A stretch of 64,000 nt of DNA from an uncultured Methylophilaceae bacterium (GTDB lineage: Bacteria > Pseudomonadota > Gammaproteobacteria > Burkholderiales > Methylophilaceae), in contig CAJIZS010000001.1 of NCBI GenBank assembly GCA_905182075.1, positions 953,603-1,017,602 of the forward strand. The letters are read 5' to 3'. Positions 28,053 through 40,295 of this stretch are shown one piece after another. The notes under the pieces are model-generated. The model had not been told where the DNA came from, did no database searches, and saw only the letters and a list, made by a program, of their open reading frames with translations. The number at the start of each line of letters is the position of its first letter. Position 1 is the stretch's first letter. A program made the translations under genes and the position numbers.

Positions 28053-28625
28053 ATGGCCCAGAAAAATACATCCACAAACTCAGTATTTAACGACTTTGAT
28101 GCAGTTGATGGTGCTGTAAGAGAGATAACTGCAAAACACGAAGCGGAAAATAAAATTAGAAGGAGTCATGCTATTCAAAGAGTTTTGAAATGGAGTGGTA
28201 TTTTTGTCATCGCTCTAGCAATAGCTTTATGGATAATATTTATGGCTTATCGAGCAATGAATGCTCCTTACTTAGAAAAAGAAAAAATTGTAGAAGAATC
28301 AAAAGCTAAACAAGAATTAAAACATGTAACGCCTGGAATTATTGTCGAAAATTATGTGAAATTTACCAGAATACCTATTGATATACCTGGCTATGGTGAA
28401 GTTGTGATTGGTCGAGAATATCTAAATGAATTCTCAGTTAATCCAAGTAGCCAATGGTGTTATACAGAAAGGACTAGTTCATCGAATATATCAAAAAAAA
28501 TTAGCCTAAGAACCAAATTTAACAATGATGATTCCTATCTAGATACTGACTTTAATTCTTTAAAACCTCTTGGTCTGACTCCAGCGATGTTAAGTAAAAT
28601 GCAAAGTTTATGTCGTTTTGATTAG
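28053..28625 (+). CDS. Membrane-anchored partner protein of unknown function
   Basis: Intact, 190 residues: a charged cytoplasmic N-terminus (~45), one membrane helix (WSGIFVIALAIALWIIFMAY), then a ~120-residue domain with IDIPGYGEVVIGREYLNEF and two Cys (WCYTERT, SLCRFD). Separated by 5 bp from the coiled-coil gene upstream, so the two are one unit. The stop is followed within 20 bp by att-like copy E, making these two genes the entire content of their module together with the small peptide gene. Confidence 0.7.
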   Translation: MAQKNTSTNSVFNDFDAVDGAVREITAKHEAENKIRRSHAIQRVLKWSGIFVIALAIALWIIFMAYRAMNAPYLEKEKIVEESKAKQELKHVTPGIIVENYVKFTRIPIDIPGYGEVVIGREYLNEFSVNPSSQWCYTERTSSSNISKKISLRTKFNNDDSYLDTDFNSLKPLGLTPAMLSKMQSLCRFD

Positions 28626-28642
28626 CTTAAACACTCTATAAG

Positions 28643-28698
28643 AGTATAAAACAGTAAATTGGTGGAGGTAAGCCCAGTTGTTCTATAAGCTTCTATGT
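28643..28698 (+). repeat. att-like copy E (left arm of D, right arm of B)
   Basis: agtataaaacagtaaatt + ggtggaggtaagc matches copy D (one mismatch in 31), and aattggtggaggtaagc + right arm to 28698 is identical to copy B over 42 bases. It therefore combines the left arm of one copy with the right arm of another. Confidence 0.85.
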
Positions 28699-28718
28699 AA
28701 TCCTATCTGCTATGAAAT

Positions 28719-28856
28719 CTAAAAAGAAACTGCATTGTAATAAATTACACAGAATAAAACACCACATATAAAGCCATACATGGCGTCTATTCTTAGTTCT
28801 TTATAGTCTTTAAGATCCTTGATTGTTTCAGTTATGATTTGATATATTTCTCTCAA
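28719..28856 (-). CDS. Possible small membrane protein next to the DUF262 gene
   Basis: Reading from TTG 28856 gives 45 residues: REIYQIITETIKDLKDYKEL then a membrane helix (MYGFICGVLFCVIYYNAVSF). The open frame extends further upstream without a standard start, toward the stop of the DUF262 gene. No homolog recognised; listed because codons and the helix look protein-like. Confidence 0.35.
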   Translation of the reverse strand: MREIYQIITETIKDLKDYKELRIDAMYGFICGVLFCVIYYNAVSF

Positions 28857-28900
28857 TATTATTTTCTCTTTTTTAAATAGGGATGTAAACTGCTGAATCT

Positions 28901-30891
28901 TTAATGCCCCGATCCTTCTGGTTGTAATGGATCAGGCTGAAATTTCCATATAATATCGTAAGCTTCACCTGCAAGTTTTTTACTCCTACTTTCTATAATT
29001 TCTTCAGGACGCTCATTCCATTCTTTATGATCGTATCCTTTAATAAATCTTTGATTGTAGGGTAAAGTATTTTTTTCGGGATGAGTTTTCAATACCTCAC
29101 ATTTCTCGCTTGGTAAAAGAGTGTTTAAATCCGTGTTATTTATTCCGCCATTAATAATAATTTCCTCATTAGAGGTATTCATAAGGTTCTTTTTTACCTA
29201 CAACTTCTATTGTTTCTCCATCATCAGTAATTTCGGAGCGAATTTTTGATTTTGATATTGGGTACCAATGCTCAATCTCACTATCAAGTTTCTTTAGAGA
29301 AACACCGGGTTGGAAAAGGTGCTTTCTGGAGGTTGGACTCACTTTTTTATTAGAGGAATCTACTCCATTAAACTTATCATAAATATACCGTATATTTTGA
29401 TTACTACCAGAATAAGCGATTTGAATAAAATCTCCGACAAATACATCTTTATCGGTCAAGCTAGTTTTCAATTCTTTATAAAAATTATTTAATAAGGCAA
29501 TAAAGCTATTTACATTATTACACCTACATATATCTTTTGCGTATTCTGGGTATAGATGCTCAACTTTATGTCCTACGTTTGTTGAAATATAATTATTAAT
29601 AAAGTGATAATTCTCTAGTGTTTCAAAGAAATTGGTAATGACTTTTGGCTTATATTGATCTATTTTATGCATTTTTAACGCATAAAATTTTGCAAGAAAT
29701 GCATAAATTAAAGGTATTGTTTGGGTAACTTTAAATAAATTTAATCCTCGCATAGAAATCATTATTGACTCTTGCTCTTGCTCTGTAAATTCTTTCTCCC
29801 GAGCACCAAATAATGAAAAGATTTTGTTTATTTGATAAAGTTGGGTGACATCAGTAATCTGTTGAAAAAAGCTTGTAAATTTTTCTAATTCAACGACTAG
29901 ATGTAAATACCTATCTTGTTTAGATTTGTCTTTGTATTCTTTTAAATATTCGTCATCAACATCATAAAAATTTCTCATCGCATTATAAAGTTTACCGGTC
30001 GTAATATGACCATGATGGCTCATATAAAAATATCTGAGCGATTGCCCAAACTTATTTCCAGTATTTTCAACAATACCATCCCACATATCAATGATGTCAA
30101 TGTCATCTTTATTTTCATAATCCCAGTTTGCAAATATTGTTGCTTTTAAAAGGTCTCCGACTTCTAAATCCTTGCCTCTAGAATTTGTTCTTTCAAAATA
30201 AATAAATGCCTCAGCATAATCTGTAAGGTTTGTTCTAATAAATGCAATACTAAGTAAAACAGTATTAACAGTAGCAAATTCTTTTGGTTGAATTTTGTCA
30301 TTTAATGCCTTGAGAAAATAGTTATATATCGGCTGAACTCTATTAACCACTCTTTTTATAGCATGCCCTTTTAATTTCATTGGCCAATCATATTTCCAGT
30401 TTGGATCAAGAATATGCTCCATTATCGGTTCAATATTACTTGCAGTTCTAAGCCTGTGCCCTGTTGCTTTACCAGTATTCCGATCAAATTTAGATATAAG
30501 CTCGGACATTGTTTGAACGATTCTTTCAGCAGCGTGTTTGTTTTCAGCATCTAAACTATCATCTTTTATTATATTTAATAACCATGTTTACTTTTTGATA
30601 CAGAATATTACGCTTTAATTAATTCAATGCTCCAATACCTGATTTCCAGAGTTTTTTGCTGATGGGCATAAAATAATATTTCCTAGAAATAATTCTGCTG
30701 AGTTTTCATCACCATCATCTTTTATTGGATTTTTTTTATTAAAATTCCATTTGATCATAAAAATCATCCCAAAAATCTTCAATCTCCCTATCTTTATGCC
30801 AAACATATTTTCGCTGATAAGAGGGAACAATAAATTCTTTTGTCTCTTCAATTAATTCCGATAAATTACGTTTATGCGCATGAACAGCCAA
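28901..30891 (-). CDS. DUF262/DUF1524 (GmrSD-like) protein, broken, key motif missing
   Basis: About 660 residues in pieces. Start TTG 30891 with EFIVPSYQRKYVW (DUF262 'PxYQRxYxW'), ELFLGNIIL, then AFIYFERTNSRGKDLEVGDL (the N-x2-G-x2-L-x3-D-L motif) and a helical middle. The C-terminal DUF1524 part has IEHWYPIS (His of the nuclease motif) and, in the next frame, LPYNQRFIKGYDH. GmrS/GmrD-type proteins are NTP-dependent type IV restriction enzymes against modified phage DNA. The DGQQR motif that should follow QVLE at about 30625 is absent in all frames, and breaks lie near 30740, 30540 and 29170. Innate-defence cargo nearest the tRNA. Confidence 0.75.
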
Positions 30892-30970
30892 AATTCAATC
30901 CTCTCCATTTAAATTAATTTTACTATATTGTAGCTTACACTCCGATTATTAAGGAAACAAATGTAAAAAA

Positions 30971-31026
30971 GGTACTACTCCGTAAAATATTTACTAAAAA
31001 GGTACTAAAGTTTTTTCAGTAGTACC
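30971..31026. repeat. Inverted repeat GGTACTACT / AGTAGTACC with extra GGTACTA
   Basis: ggtactact at 30971 and its exact complement agtagtacc at 31018, with a third ggtacta (direct) at 31001. It lies between the DUF262 gene and the tRNA-proximal arm, with no ORF. The spacing suggests protein-binding sites more than an RNA hairpin. Confidence 0.6.
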
Positions 31027-31057
31027 TAAAGTTCACTGGATACAATAAGACTATTTT

Positions 31058-31155
31058 GGACAGCATAGGACAGTTTTTAAAGGGTTTTAGGGAGGAGTGT
31101 AGTTGTAATCGGACGGTCTAGGACCTATTTGGACTGTAAATTGGTGGAGGTAAGC
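31058..31155 (+). repeat. tRNA-proximal att-like region F (GGAC arms plus tRNA core)
   Basis: GGAC at 31058 and 31068, and again at 31111, 31121 and 31131, all at exact 10-bp steps, then taaattggtggaggtaagc entering the tRNA-Ala 3' end. 31107-31155 matches copy C with two differences. This is the copy whose right side is the complete tRNA gene, so it is the parental or rebuilt attachment site. Confidence 0.8.
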
Positions 31156-31217
31156 GGGATCGAACCGCTGACCCTCTGAATGCCATCCAGATGCTCTCCC
31201 AGCTGAGCTATACCCCC
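31142..31217 (-). tRNA. tRNA-Ala (anticodon GGC)
   Basis: 76 bases including encoded CCA. Acceptor GGGGGTA/TACCTCC (one G-T), D arm GCTC/GAGC, anticodon stem TCTGG/TCAGA with loop ATGGCAT, and T arm with GTTCGATC. All arms pair. Its 3' end is the core repeated through the island. Confidence 0.95.
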
Positions 31218-31226
31218 AAAACTTAT

Positions 31227-31673
31227 TTAGTCGCGATAGTTTGTGTCTGCATCAAACTGACTTAAATCAATTCTTTGTTGTGGCTTCCATCCTGGTTTTG
31301 TATGTTCTGCAATGACATTAGTAAAGATGCCACCTCTTACAAAAAATTTAGCTGTTAATCGCATAAATCTTGGGTTGGTTGCCTTTACAAGGTCGTCTAA
31401 AATACTGTTCGTTACTGCCTCATGAAAGCATCCCTCATCTCTGAATGACCAGATATAGAGTTTTAGACTTTTTAGTTCCACACAATGGCTATCGGGGATA
31501 TAATCTAGATATAAGGTAGCAAAATCAGGTTGTCCTGTTTTTGGACATAAGCATGTAAATTCTGGTATTTGCATATGAATATGAATGTCTCTTTGAGGGT
31601 TCGGATTTTCAAATACTTCTAGTGATTTTGACGGCTGTGCGGTGGGTTTACCACCCAATGAATTCTGATTCAT
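31227..31673 (-). CDS. queF: NADPH-dependent 7-cyano-7-deazaguanine reductase (short QueF)
   Basis: 148 residues from ATG 31673 ([11 protein letters not shown]), which fits the short unimodular QueF; an open frame upstream to 31742 is unlikely to be translated. Thioimide Cys in [20 protein letters not shown], and QueF motif [20 protein letters not shown] binding NADPH. Reduces preQ0 to preQ1 for queuosine in tRNA. Divergent from smc, 9 bp from tRNA-Ala. Confidence 0.92.
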   Translation of the reverse strand: MNQNSLGGKPTAQPSKSLEVFENPNPQRDIHIHMQIPEFTCLCPKTGQPDFATLYLDYIPDSHCVELKSLKLYIWSFRDEGCFHEAVTNSILDDLVKATNPRFMRLTAKFFVRGGIFTNVIAEHTKPGWKPQQRIDLSQFDADTNYRD

Positions 31674-31753
31674 AACTTTTAGACTTAAAATAAAAATGAC
31701 ATTATACTGCTTTGTGCAAACTCTTACTTTAAAATTTTCCAAAGAAACCTAAA

Positions 31754-34700
31754 TTGAAATTACGACAAATTAAAATGGCGGGTTTTAAAAGTTTTGTAGA
31801 CCCAACTACAATCCGTATCGATGGTCAATTAGCCTCAATTGTTGGTCCTAATGGCTGTGGTAAATCTAACGTTGTTGAGTCTGTTAAGTGGGTGATGGGG
31901 TCATCATCAGCGAAAGAACTTCGTGGTGAATCTATGGATTCAGTAATTTTCAGGGGAACTGATACCAGGCAACCATTATCTCGTGCGAGTGTTGAACTTA
32001 TTTTTGATAACACTGAAGGTAGGGCACCAACAGAATGGGCATCGTACGCAGAAATTTCCGTTAAAAGGGTAATCGAAAAAGAGAAGGGCTCTAGCTACTT
32101 AATAAATAATACTGTCGTTAGGAGAAAAGATGTAGCTGATCTATTTTTAGGGACTGGATTAGGGAGTAAGGGTTATGCAATTATCGGCCAAAATAAAATT
32201 ACAGAAATAGTTGAAGCTAAACCAGAGGAAATAAAAGGGTATCTTGAGGAGGCAGCTGGAGTAAGTAAGTACAAAGAAAGAAGAAAGGAGACTGAGTATC
32301 GTCTTAGAGACACTAAAGATAATTTAACCAGAGTAAATGATCTTATAAGGGAAATTGATGGTCAAGTTACACGTCTTAAATCACAAGCAGAAACAGCAAG
32401 CAAATACCAAAAATACCAAGAAGACCTTAAATTCTCTCAAGCACAGGTTTGGGCCTTAAAGAAACAAAAAACAAATGAAGCGTGGGAGACGATAAAGCAA
32501 AAAATAAATGAGCAAACACTTCAATTAGATCAGTTCACTGCAAAACTAAGAGAACTGGAGGCAAGTGTAGAGGTAGCGAGGGAAGCGTACTCAGAAACAT
32601 CGGAAGAAATTAATATATTTCAAGCTAAATTTTATGAAGTAAATGCAATGGTTTCTGATGCAGAAAATTCATTAACTAATATAAAAAATAATATTGAGAG
32701 ATTCACAGCAGCCCAAGCTGATAGCGAAGAAAAAATTAAAAATATTACCTTGTTAGAGAAAGACGTAAATAATGAGATTGAAGAAAGTAAAAGGAAATCT
32801 GAAGAAGAGTCCTCAAGACTAAATGGCCATGAAAAATTAAACAAAGAAGATAGAGATAAATTAACTCAATTGAAGGAGATGCTGGGTGGATTAACCACTC
32901 AGGCTGAAAAGGCTCGTAACGACAGAAACTATAAGTCCAAAGAGTTGCGTGAATTATCACAGCAACGCATTGAAAAGGCTCGTAACGACAGAAACTATAA
33001 GTCCAAAGAGTTGCGTGAATTATCACAGCAACGCATTGAAAAGGCTCGTAACGATAGAGACAGTAAATCTAAAGAGTCACATGAAACTGAAGTCCGAATC
33101 AGCTCACTCAAAGATTTTATTCATGAAGACAAGTCATCAGAAAGTGTCGACGAGTGGCTCAAGAACTCGTCCATCGAAAACAAACAACCTGTAATTGATC
33201 AGCTAAACATAAAGGATGGTTGGGATACTGCCTTTGGCTATTTTTTAGTTGAGCATCTTCATGCTTACGAAGGTAGCCTCAGCGTATTAAAAAGTCGACC
33301 ATCAAAAACAATAACCTTAATTAATAAAAATGAACAAAAATCAGCTCTAAGGCTAAATGATAAATTGGTTTCAGCAACAACTGTTATTGAAGCTAAAGAT
33401 GACCACATCAATAGTGCAATTAATGAGTGGCTAAGCAATGTTTATCTATCAAGCAATGATGACTTTGAAAAAGATAGGGGCTCATTGAATTATGGTGATA
33501 TTTTAATCTTAAAAAATGGTGATATTTATGGAAAAACTTATCAAATTATTCGGTCTGAGAATGGGGCCAATATAAATGTTCTAGCAAGAAAAAAACAGCT
33601 TGATGAGCTAACACTTAACCTTCCAGTCACTTTAAAAGCATTCGAAAAAAGTGAGCAAGATCTAAGTGCTATTTGTGAACTCTTTGGAGTCTGATGAAAC
33701 GACGACGGAGCAAGATCTAAGTGCTATTTGTGAACTCTTTGGAGTTGATGAAACGACGACGGAGCAAGATCTAAGTGCTATTCAAGCTGAAGTGAAAGCG
33801 CAAGAAGAATCGTTTAGCAGTCAAAGAAATAAATTATTTGAGTCAGACAAACTAAAACAAGAGATTGAGTTTAATATTAAACTTTTAAAGCGGAAAGTAG
33901 ATGAATTAATATCAAATAAAGAGAATAAAGTTCTTGAGAAAAGTCGCCTACAGAAAGTAATCGAAGAATCTATAAGTGAATTAAAAAATAATAGTGTTGA
34001 TAGAAGTGTCTGAATTAAAAGAAAAAATTAAAAGTAAGGAGCAGGCTGAACATCATTTAACTAAAGCCAGAGAAAAGTTATCGACAAAAGAGGTCCACTT
34101 AAAAGAAACTCAAAAAGAAGAAGATTTACTTCAAAAGAAATCTGCAGAATTTGAAACTAAGATTGAAGAACGTGAGTTGAAAGTCAATTTTGAGCAATGT
34201 TGTCAGTCACTAGATGCTTCATCAATCGATGAGTCCGAATTGTTAAGTAAAATTCATACTGATGAAACCGTTTCCGATCTCGAAGAGAAGTCTAATAAAC
34301 TCTCTACAAGAATTGAGCGCCTTGGACCAGTCAACTTAGCGGCAATTGGAGAGCTGGAGACCATTGAGGGTCGTAAAATATATGTTCAAAAACAAATGGA
34401 TGATCTAGTCGAAGCGTCTAATACTCTTGAGCAGGCAATCAAAAAAATTGATATTGAGACTAGAGAAAAATTAGATAAAACTTATGTAAATGTAAATGAG
34501 AATTTTAACTATTACTTCCAAAAGTTATTCAAAGGTGGGAAGGCTGAGCTAAAATTAATAGGGAAAGAAATCCTCGATACTGGCTTTGAGATTTTTGCTC
34601 AACCCCCGGGTTTAAAAAATACCACCATAGCAACACTGTCTGGTGGGCAACAAGCTTTAACTGCATGCGCTCTAGTTTTTGCTCTTTTTAAATTAAATCC

Positions 34701-34930
34701 AGCGCCGTTTTGTTTCATGGATGAAGTTGATGCTCCCTTGGATGACTCTAATGTAGGCGCGGTATGCTGCTATGGTTAAAGAGATGTCTGAGCGAACACA
34801 AATTATATTAGTTTCGCACAATAAGCAAACCATGACCTCTGCAGAGCAACTAATTGGTGTGACATCGCAGGAAAAAGGAGTCTCAAGAATCGTTGAGGTA
34901 AACACAGATCAAATTGAGTCGGTAGGATAA
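31754..34930 (+). CDS. smc: Chromosome partition ATPase SMC, frame broken, with coiled-coil duplications
   Basis: About 1059 residues, a little short of the usual ~1160. TTG start; Walker A VGPNGCGKSN (31-40), Q-loop GSKGYAIIGQNKITEIVEA. Coiled coil 1 contains three copies of a 22-residue repeat (32906 onward), the hinge lies around KDGWDTAFGYFLVEHLHAYE, coiled coil 2 carries an 18-residue tandem repeat (33653 onward), and the C-terminal head has LSGGQQALTA and FCMDEVDAPLDDSN, then VSHNKQTM. Breaks near 33690, 34010 and 34765. Organises and segregates the chromosome. First gene of smc-zipA-ligA. Confidence 0.92.
32906..33085 (+). repeat. 66-bp tandem repeat inside smc
   Basis: Two identical 66-bp units (32906-32971, 32972-33037; residues EKARNDRNYKSKELRELSQQ RI) followed by a diverged third beginning EKARNDRDSKSKES. 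In frame, so coiled-coil arm length changes by three 22-residue steps. Confidence 0.95.
33653..33783 (+). repeat. 54-bp tandem repeat inside smc
   Basis: Units of 55 (33653-33707) and 54 bp (33708-33761) encoding EQDLSAICELFGVDETTT, then a partial third (EQDLSAIQ). The first unit has one extra base (gagtctgatg versus gagttgatg) that breaks the frame. Confidence 0.95.
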
Positions 34931-34937
34931 TTATCTT

Positions 34938-38011
<3,074 letters not shown>

Positions 38012-38013
38012 TC

Positions 38014-38904
38014 ATGAAAAAAGAAATTACATTAAGTATGTTATTTATAGCATTGTATTCAAGCAATATTTTTTCTTATGCAGTGGATAATAAGTGTGAA
38101 AAGTTACTAGAAAATGGGAAAGTATCTGAAGCAAAAATGGAGGCCAAAAATCTCACAAATAAATATGACTCGAGCTTTTGCTTCGGAAAGGCATCTTATA
38201 TAGAAAAAGAGTACAAGCTAGCTACAGAAAGCTTTGATATCAGTATCAAAGAAGCTGTTCATCCATCAGATCAACTTCAGGCGATTCTTTTTAAAGGGAT
38301 AGCTCAAAGAGACAGTAAAGACATAAAGGCCTCTGCAATTACATTTAAATATGGCTTTGAGTCAGCTAAACTAGGAAATACCAAATATATGCAATATGAG
38401 CAGCGATTTTTATATCAACTAGGTACAAGCCAGGCCCTATTAAAAGATTTCTTTGAAGCTACAGATAGTTTTTCAAAGTCAATCAGAATAGCTGCCAACG
38501 ATGAAGAAAGGGCTCTAAGCTTTGACGGACTAGCAAGGGCTTATTATCTTAATAACAAAGCAGGTAATGCAGTTGAATCAGGCCTCACAGCGACATTGTT
38601 ATATCAAAAGGTTGGCTTACTGGGTAAATATGCTGATGCAACCATTGAGCTATCCAGATACTATTTCTTAGACAAAAAAGGAACTAAGGCGCTTTCAGTT
38701 CTAGATAAGCTTGAAAGATTTTGTATTGATAACGGCGGTGAATACTATCTTGCTAAAACTCTTCTTGCCCAGAGTTCTTTGCTTGAAAAGCTTGGTAAAA
38801 AAGAACTATCCGTTGATAAGCAAAATAAAGCGGATATCTTAATGAAGAGATTAGGGGCTATTATATTAAATCACAATTCCATTGACCTTTATAGACATAA
38901 ATAG
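38014..38904 (+). CDS. Secreted TPR-repeat protein
   Basis: Intact, 296 residues. Signal peptide ITLSMLFIALYSSNIFSYA, then TPR-like helical pairs: YDSSFCFGKASYIEKEYKLA, QLQAILFKGIAQRDSKDIKA, QRFLYQLGTSQALLKDFFEA, ALSFDGLARAYYLNNKAGNA, KALSVLDKLERF. Starts 2 bp after ligA. Probably a periplasmic scaffold in cell-envelope assembly; specific role unknown. Confidence 0.75.
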   Translation: MKKEITLSMLFIALYSSNIFSYAVDNKCEKLLENGKVSEAKMEAKNLTNKYDSSFCFGKASYIEKEYKLATESFDISIKEAVHPSDQLQAILFKGIAQRDSKDIKASAITFKYGFESAKLGNTKYMQYEQRFLYQLGTSQALLKDFFEATDSFSKSIRIAANDEERALSFDGLARAYYLNNKAGNAVESGLTATLLYQKVGLLGKYADATIELSRYYFLDKKGTKALSVLDKLERFCIDNGGEYYLAKTLLAQSSLLEKLGKKELSVDKQNKADILMKRLGAIILNHNSIDLYRHK

Positions 38905-38963
38905 TTCATTTAACATAATATACATTATACGAAGTAATATTTGTATCTCCAAAATTAATATAT

Positions 38964-39038
38964 ATGAAAAAAATAATAATTTTTCCCCTATGCTTTTTAA
39001 TCTATATAGGAATAATTATTTCTTTATTTTTATCATAA
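38964..39038 (+). CDS. Possible 24-residue hydrophobic peptide
   Basis: MKKIIIFPLCFLIYIGIIIS LFLS, a single membrane helix with a basic start, 13 bp before the deacetylase start. No clear ribosome site. Could be a real small membrane protein or chance. Confidence 0.25.
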   Translation: MKKIIIFPLCFLIYIGIIISLFLS

Positions 39039-39051
39039 AAAAGTAGGTGTA

Positions 39052-39997
39052 ATGTACGACGAAAGATTTCTATTGCACGACACAGGCCCAAATCACCCAG
39101 AAAATCCTGATCGTTTAATTTCTGTGATTCGTGATCTAAAAAATAACAATCAGATTGCATCAAAAATTATTTGGCCTAATTTTGAAGCAGCAACAGTTGA
39201 GGAATTAAATTTAGCTCATACCAAAGAATATATCGAGCTAGTGGATCGACAGGTTTCACAATTAAAAAATAGCAGAGCTTACTTAAGCACAGGTGACACC
39301 CCTATTTCCAAACATACGAATCTTGTTGCCAAACTCGCTGTGGGAGCAGGGTTAGAAGCCGTTGATCAAATAATGGCAGGTGAAATATCCTCCGCCTTCG
39401 CGCTAGTGAGGCCTCCAGGCCATCATGCAACCGCCTCAATGGGGATGGGTTTTTGTGTTTATAACAGTGTTGCTGTTGTCGCAAGATATTTACAAAAGAA
39501 ATACGGTTTAAAGCGAATTTTAATTGTTGATTTTGATGTTCATCATGGGAATGGAACTCAAGATATTTTTTATGAAGAAGATAGTGTGTTTTATTTTAGT
39601 GTACATCAGCACCCTTTTTACCCACAAAGTGGTCGGCCAAATGAAATAGGCTTGGGAAAAGGAAAGGGATACACATTAAATGTTGACCTACCAAAAGGTA
39701 GTGGAGATAAAAAACTAATTAAACCTGCTCCAAATAAAACCAGCAATGGATAAATTTAAACCTGAATTTATTTTACTATCCGCAGGTTTTGATGCTCATG
39801 AGGGCGACTTATTAGGTCAACTTAAATACTCAGATAATGGATATGAAAATGTTGCGTTGGTTTTACAAGAAATTGCCAACAGATATTCATCTGGTAGATT
39901 ACTGTATATGCTTGAAGGAGGTTACGTTCCTGAAAATATCTCAAAATCAGTAACCAGAATTCTTAGTGTTTTAATTGAAAATAGTATGGCAGATTAA
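39052..39997 (+). CDS. Histone deacetylase family hydrolase (acetylpolyamine/AcuC-like), one frame break
   Basis: About 310 residues. Catalytic and zinc motifs are present: RPPGHHATASMGMGFCVYN, IVDFDVHHGNGTQDIFY, SVHQHPFYP, and after a break at about 39740 ILLSAGFDAHEGD and MLEGGYVPEN. Around the break (KKLIKPAPNKTSNG versus the usual ~20-residue helix before KPAMDKFKP) about 10 residues appear missing. Deacetylates polyamines or other small amides in the cytoplasm. Confidence 0.85.
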
Positions 39998-40215
39998 CTT
40001 AGTTCTAATATATCATATCCGATGTACATTGATTGCAGTAAAGTATAATTTAAGATTAGGAGTTGTAGGCGGTTAACTCCTTCAGCAGCGTCATGGCTTT
40101 TAGATAAAACAGAAAACCCTATCAGCCCTACATATATGTTGATGCACGCTTGCTTGTTTTATTATTTTAATAGCTTTATTTAAAAATAATTATAAAGATA
40201 AATTAAATCATAATA

Positions 40216-40292
40216 TGGGGGATTAGCTCAGTTGGTAGAGCAGTTGACTCTTAATCAATTTGTCGCGAGTTCGAACCTCGCATCCCCTACCA
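40216..40292 (+). tRNA. tRNA-Lys (anticodon CTT)
   Basis: Anticodon loop CTCTTAA within a GTTGA/TCAAT stem, D arm GCTC/GAGC, T arm GCGAGTTCGAACCTCGC, encoded CCA. Acceptor pairs GGGGAT/ATCCCC; the first pair would be T-T, so the 5' end may carry an error. The 216 bp upstream hold only a ggagtt/aactcc hairpin near 40060. Confidence 0.9.
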
Positions 40293-40295
40293 TAT

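Noticed and set aside
28901..30891. Complete GmrSD-type restriction system
   Set aside because: DGQQR motif missing and frame broken, so activity cannot be claimed.
9884..31141. Integrase or transposase gene in the island
   Set aside because: No open frame shows tyrosine or serine recombinase or DDE motifs; mobilisation in trans or loss remains possible.
32906..33085. CRISPR-like repeat run
   Set aside because: Units are contiguous with no spacers and lie in frame inside the smc coiled coil.
40055..40085. ggagtt/aactcc hairpin upstream of tRNA-Lys as a small RNA or terminator
   Set aside because: Short stem, long loop and no T-run or promoter context; nothing supports an RNA gene.
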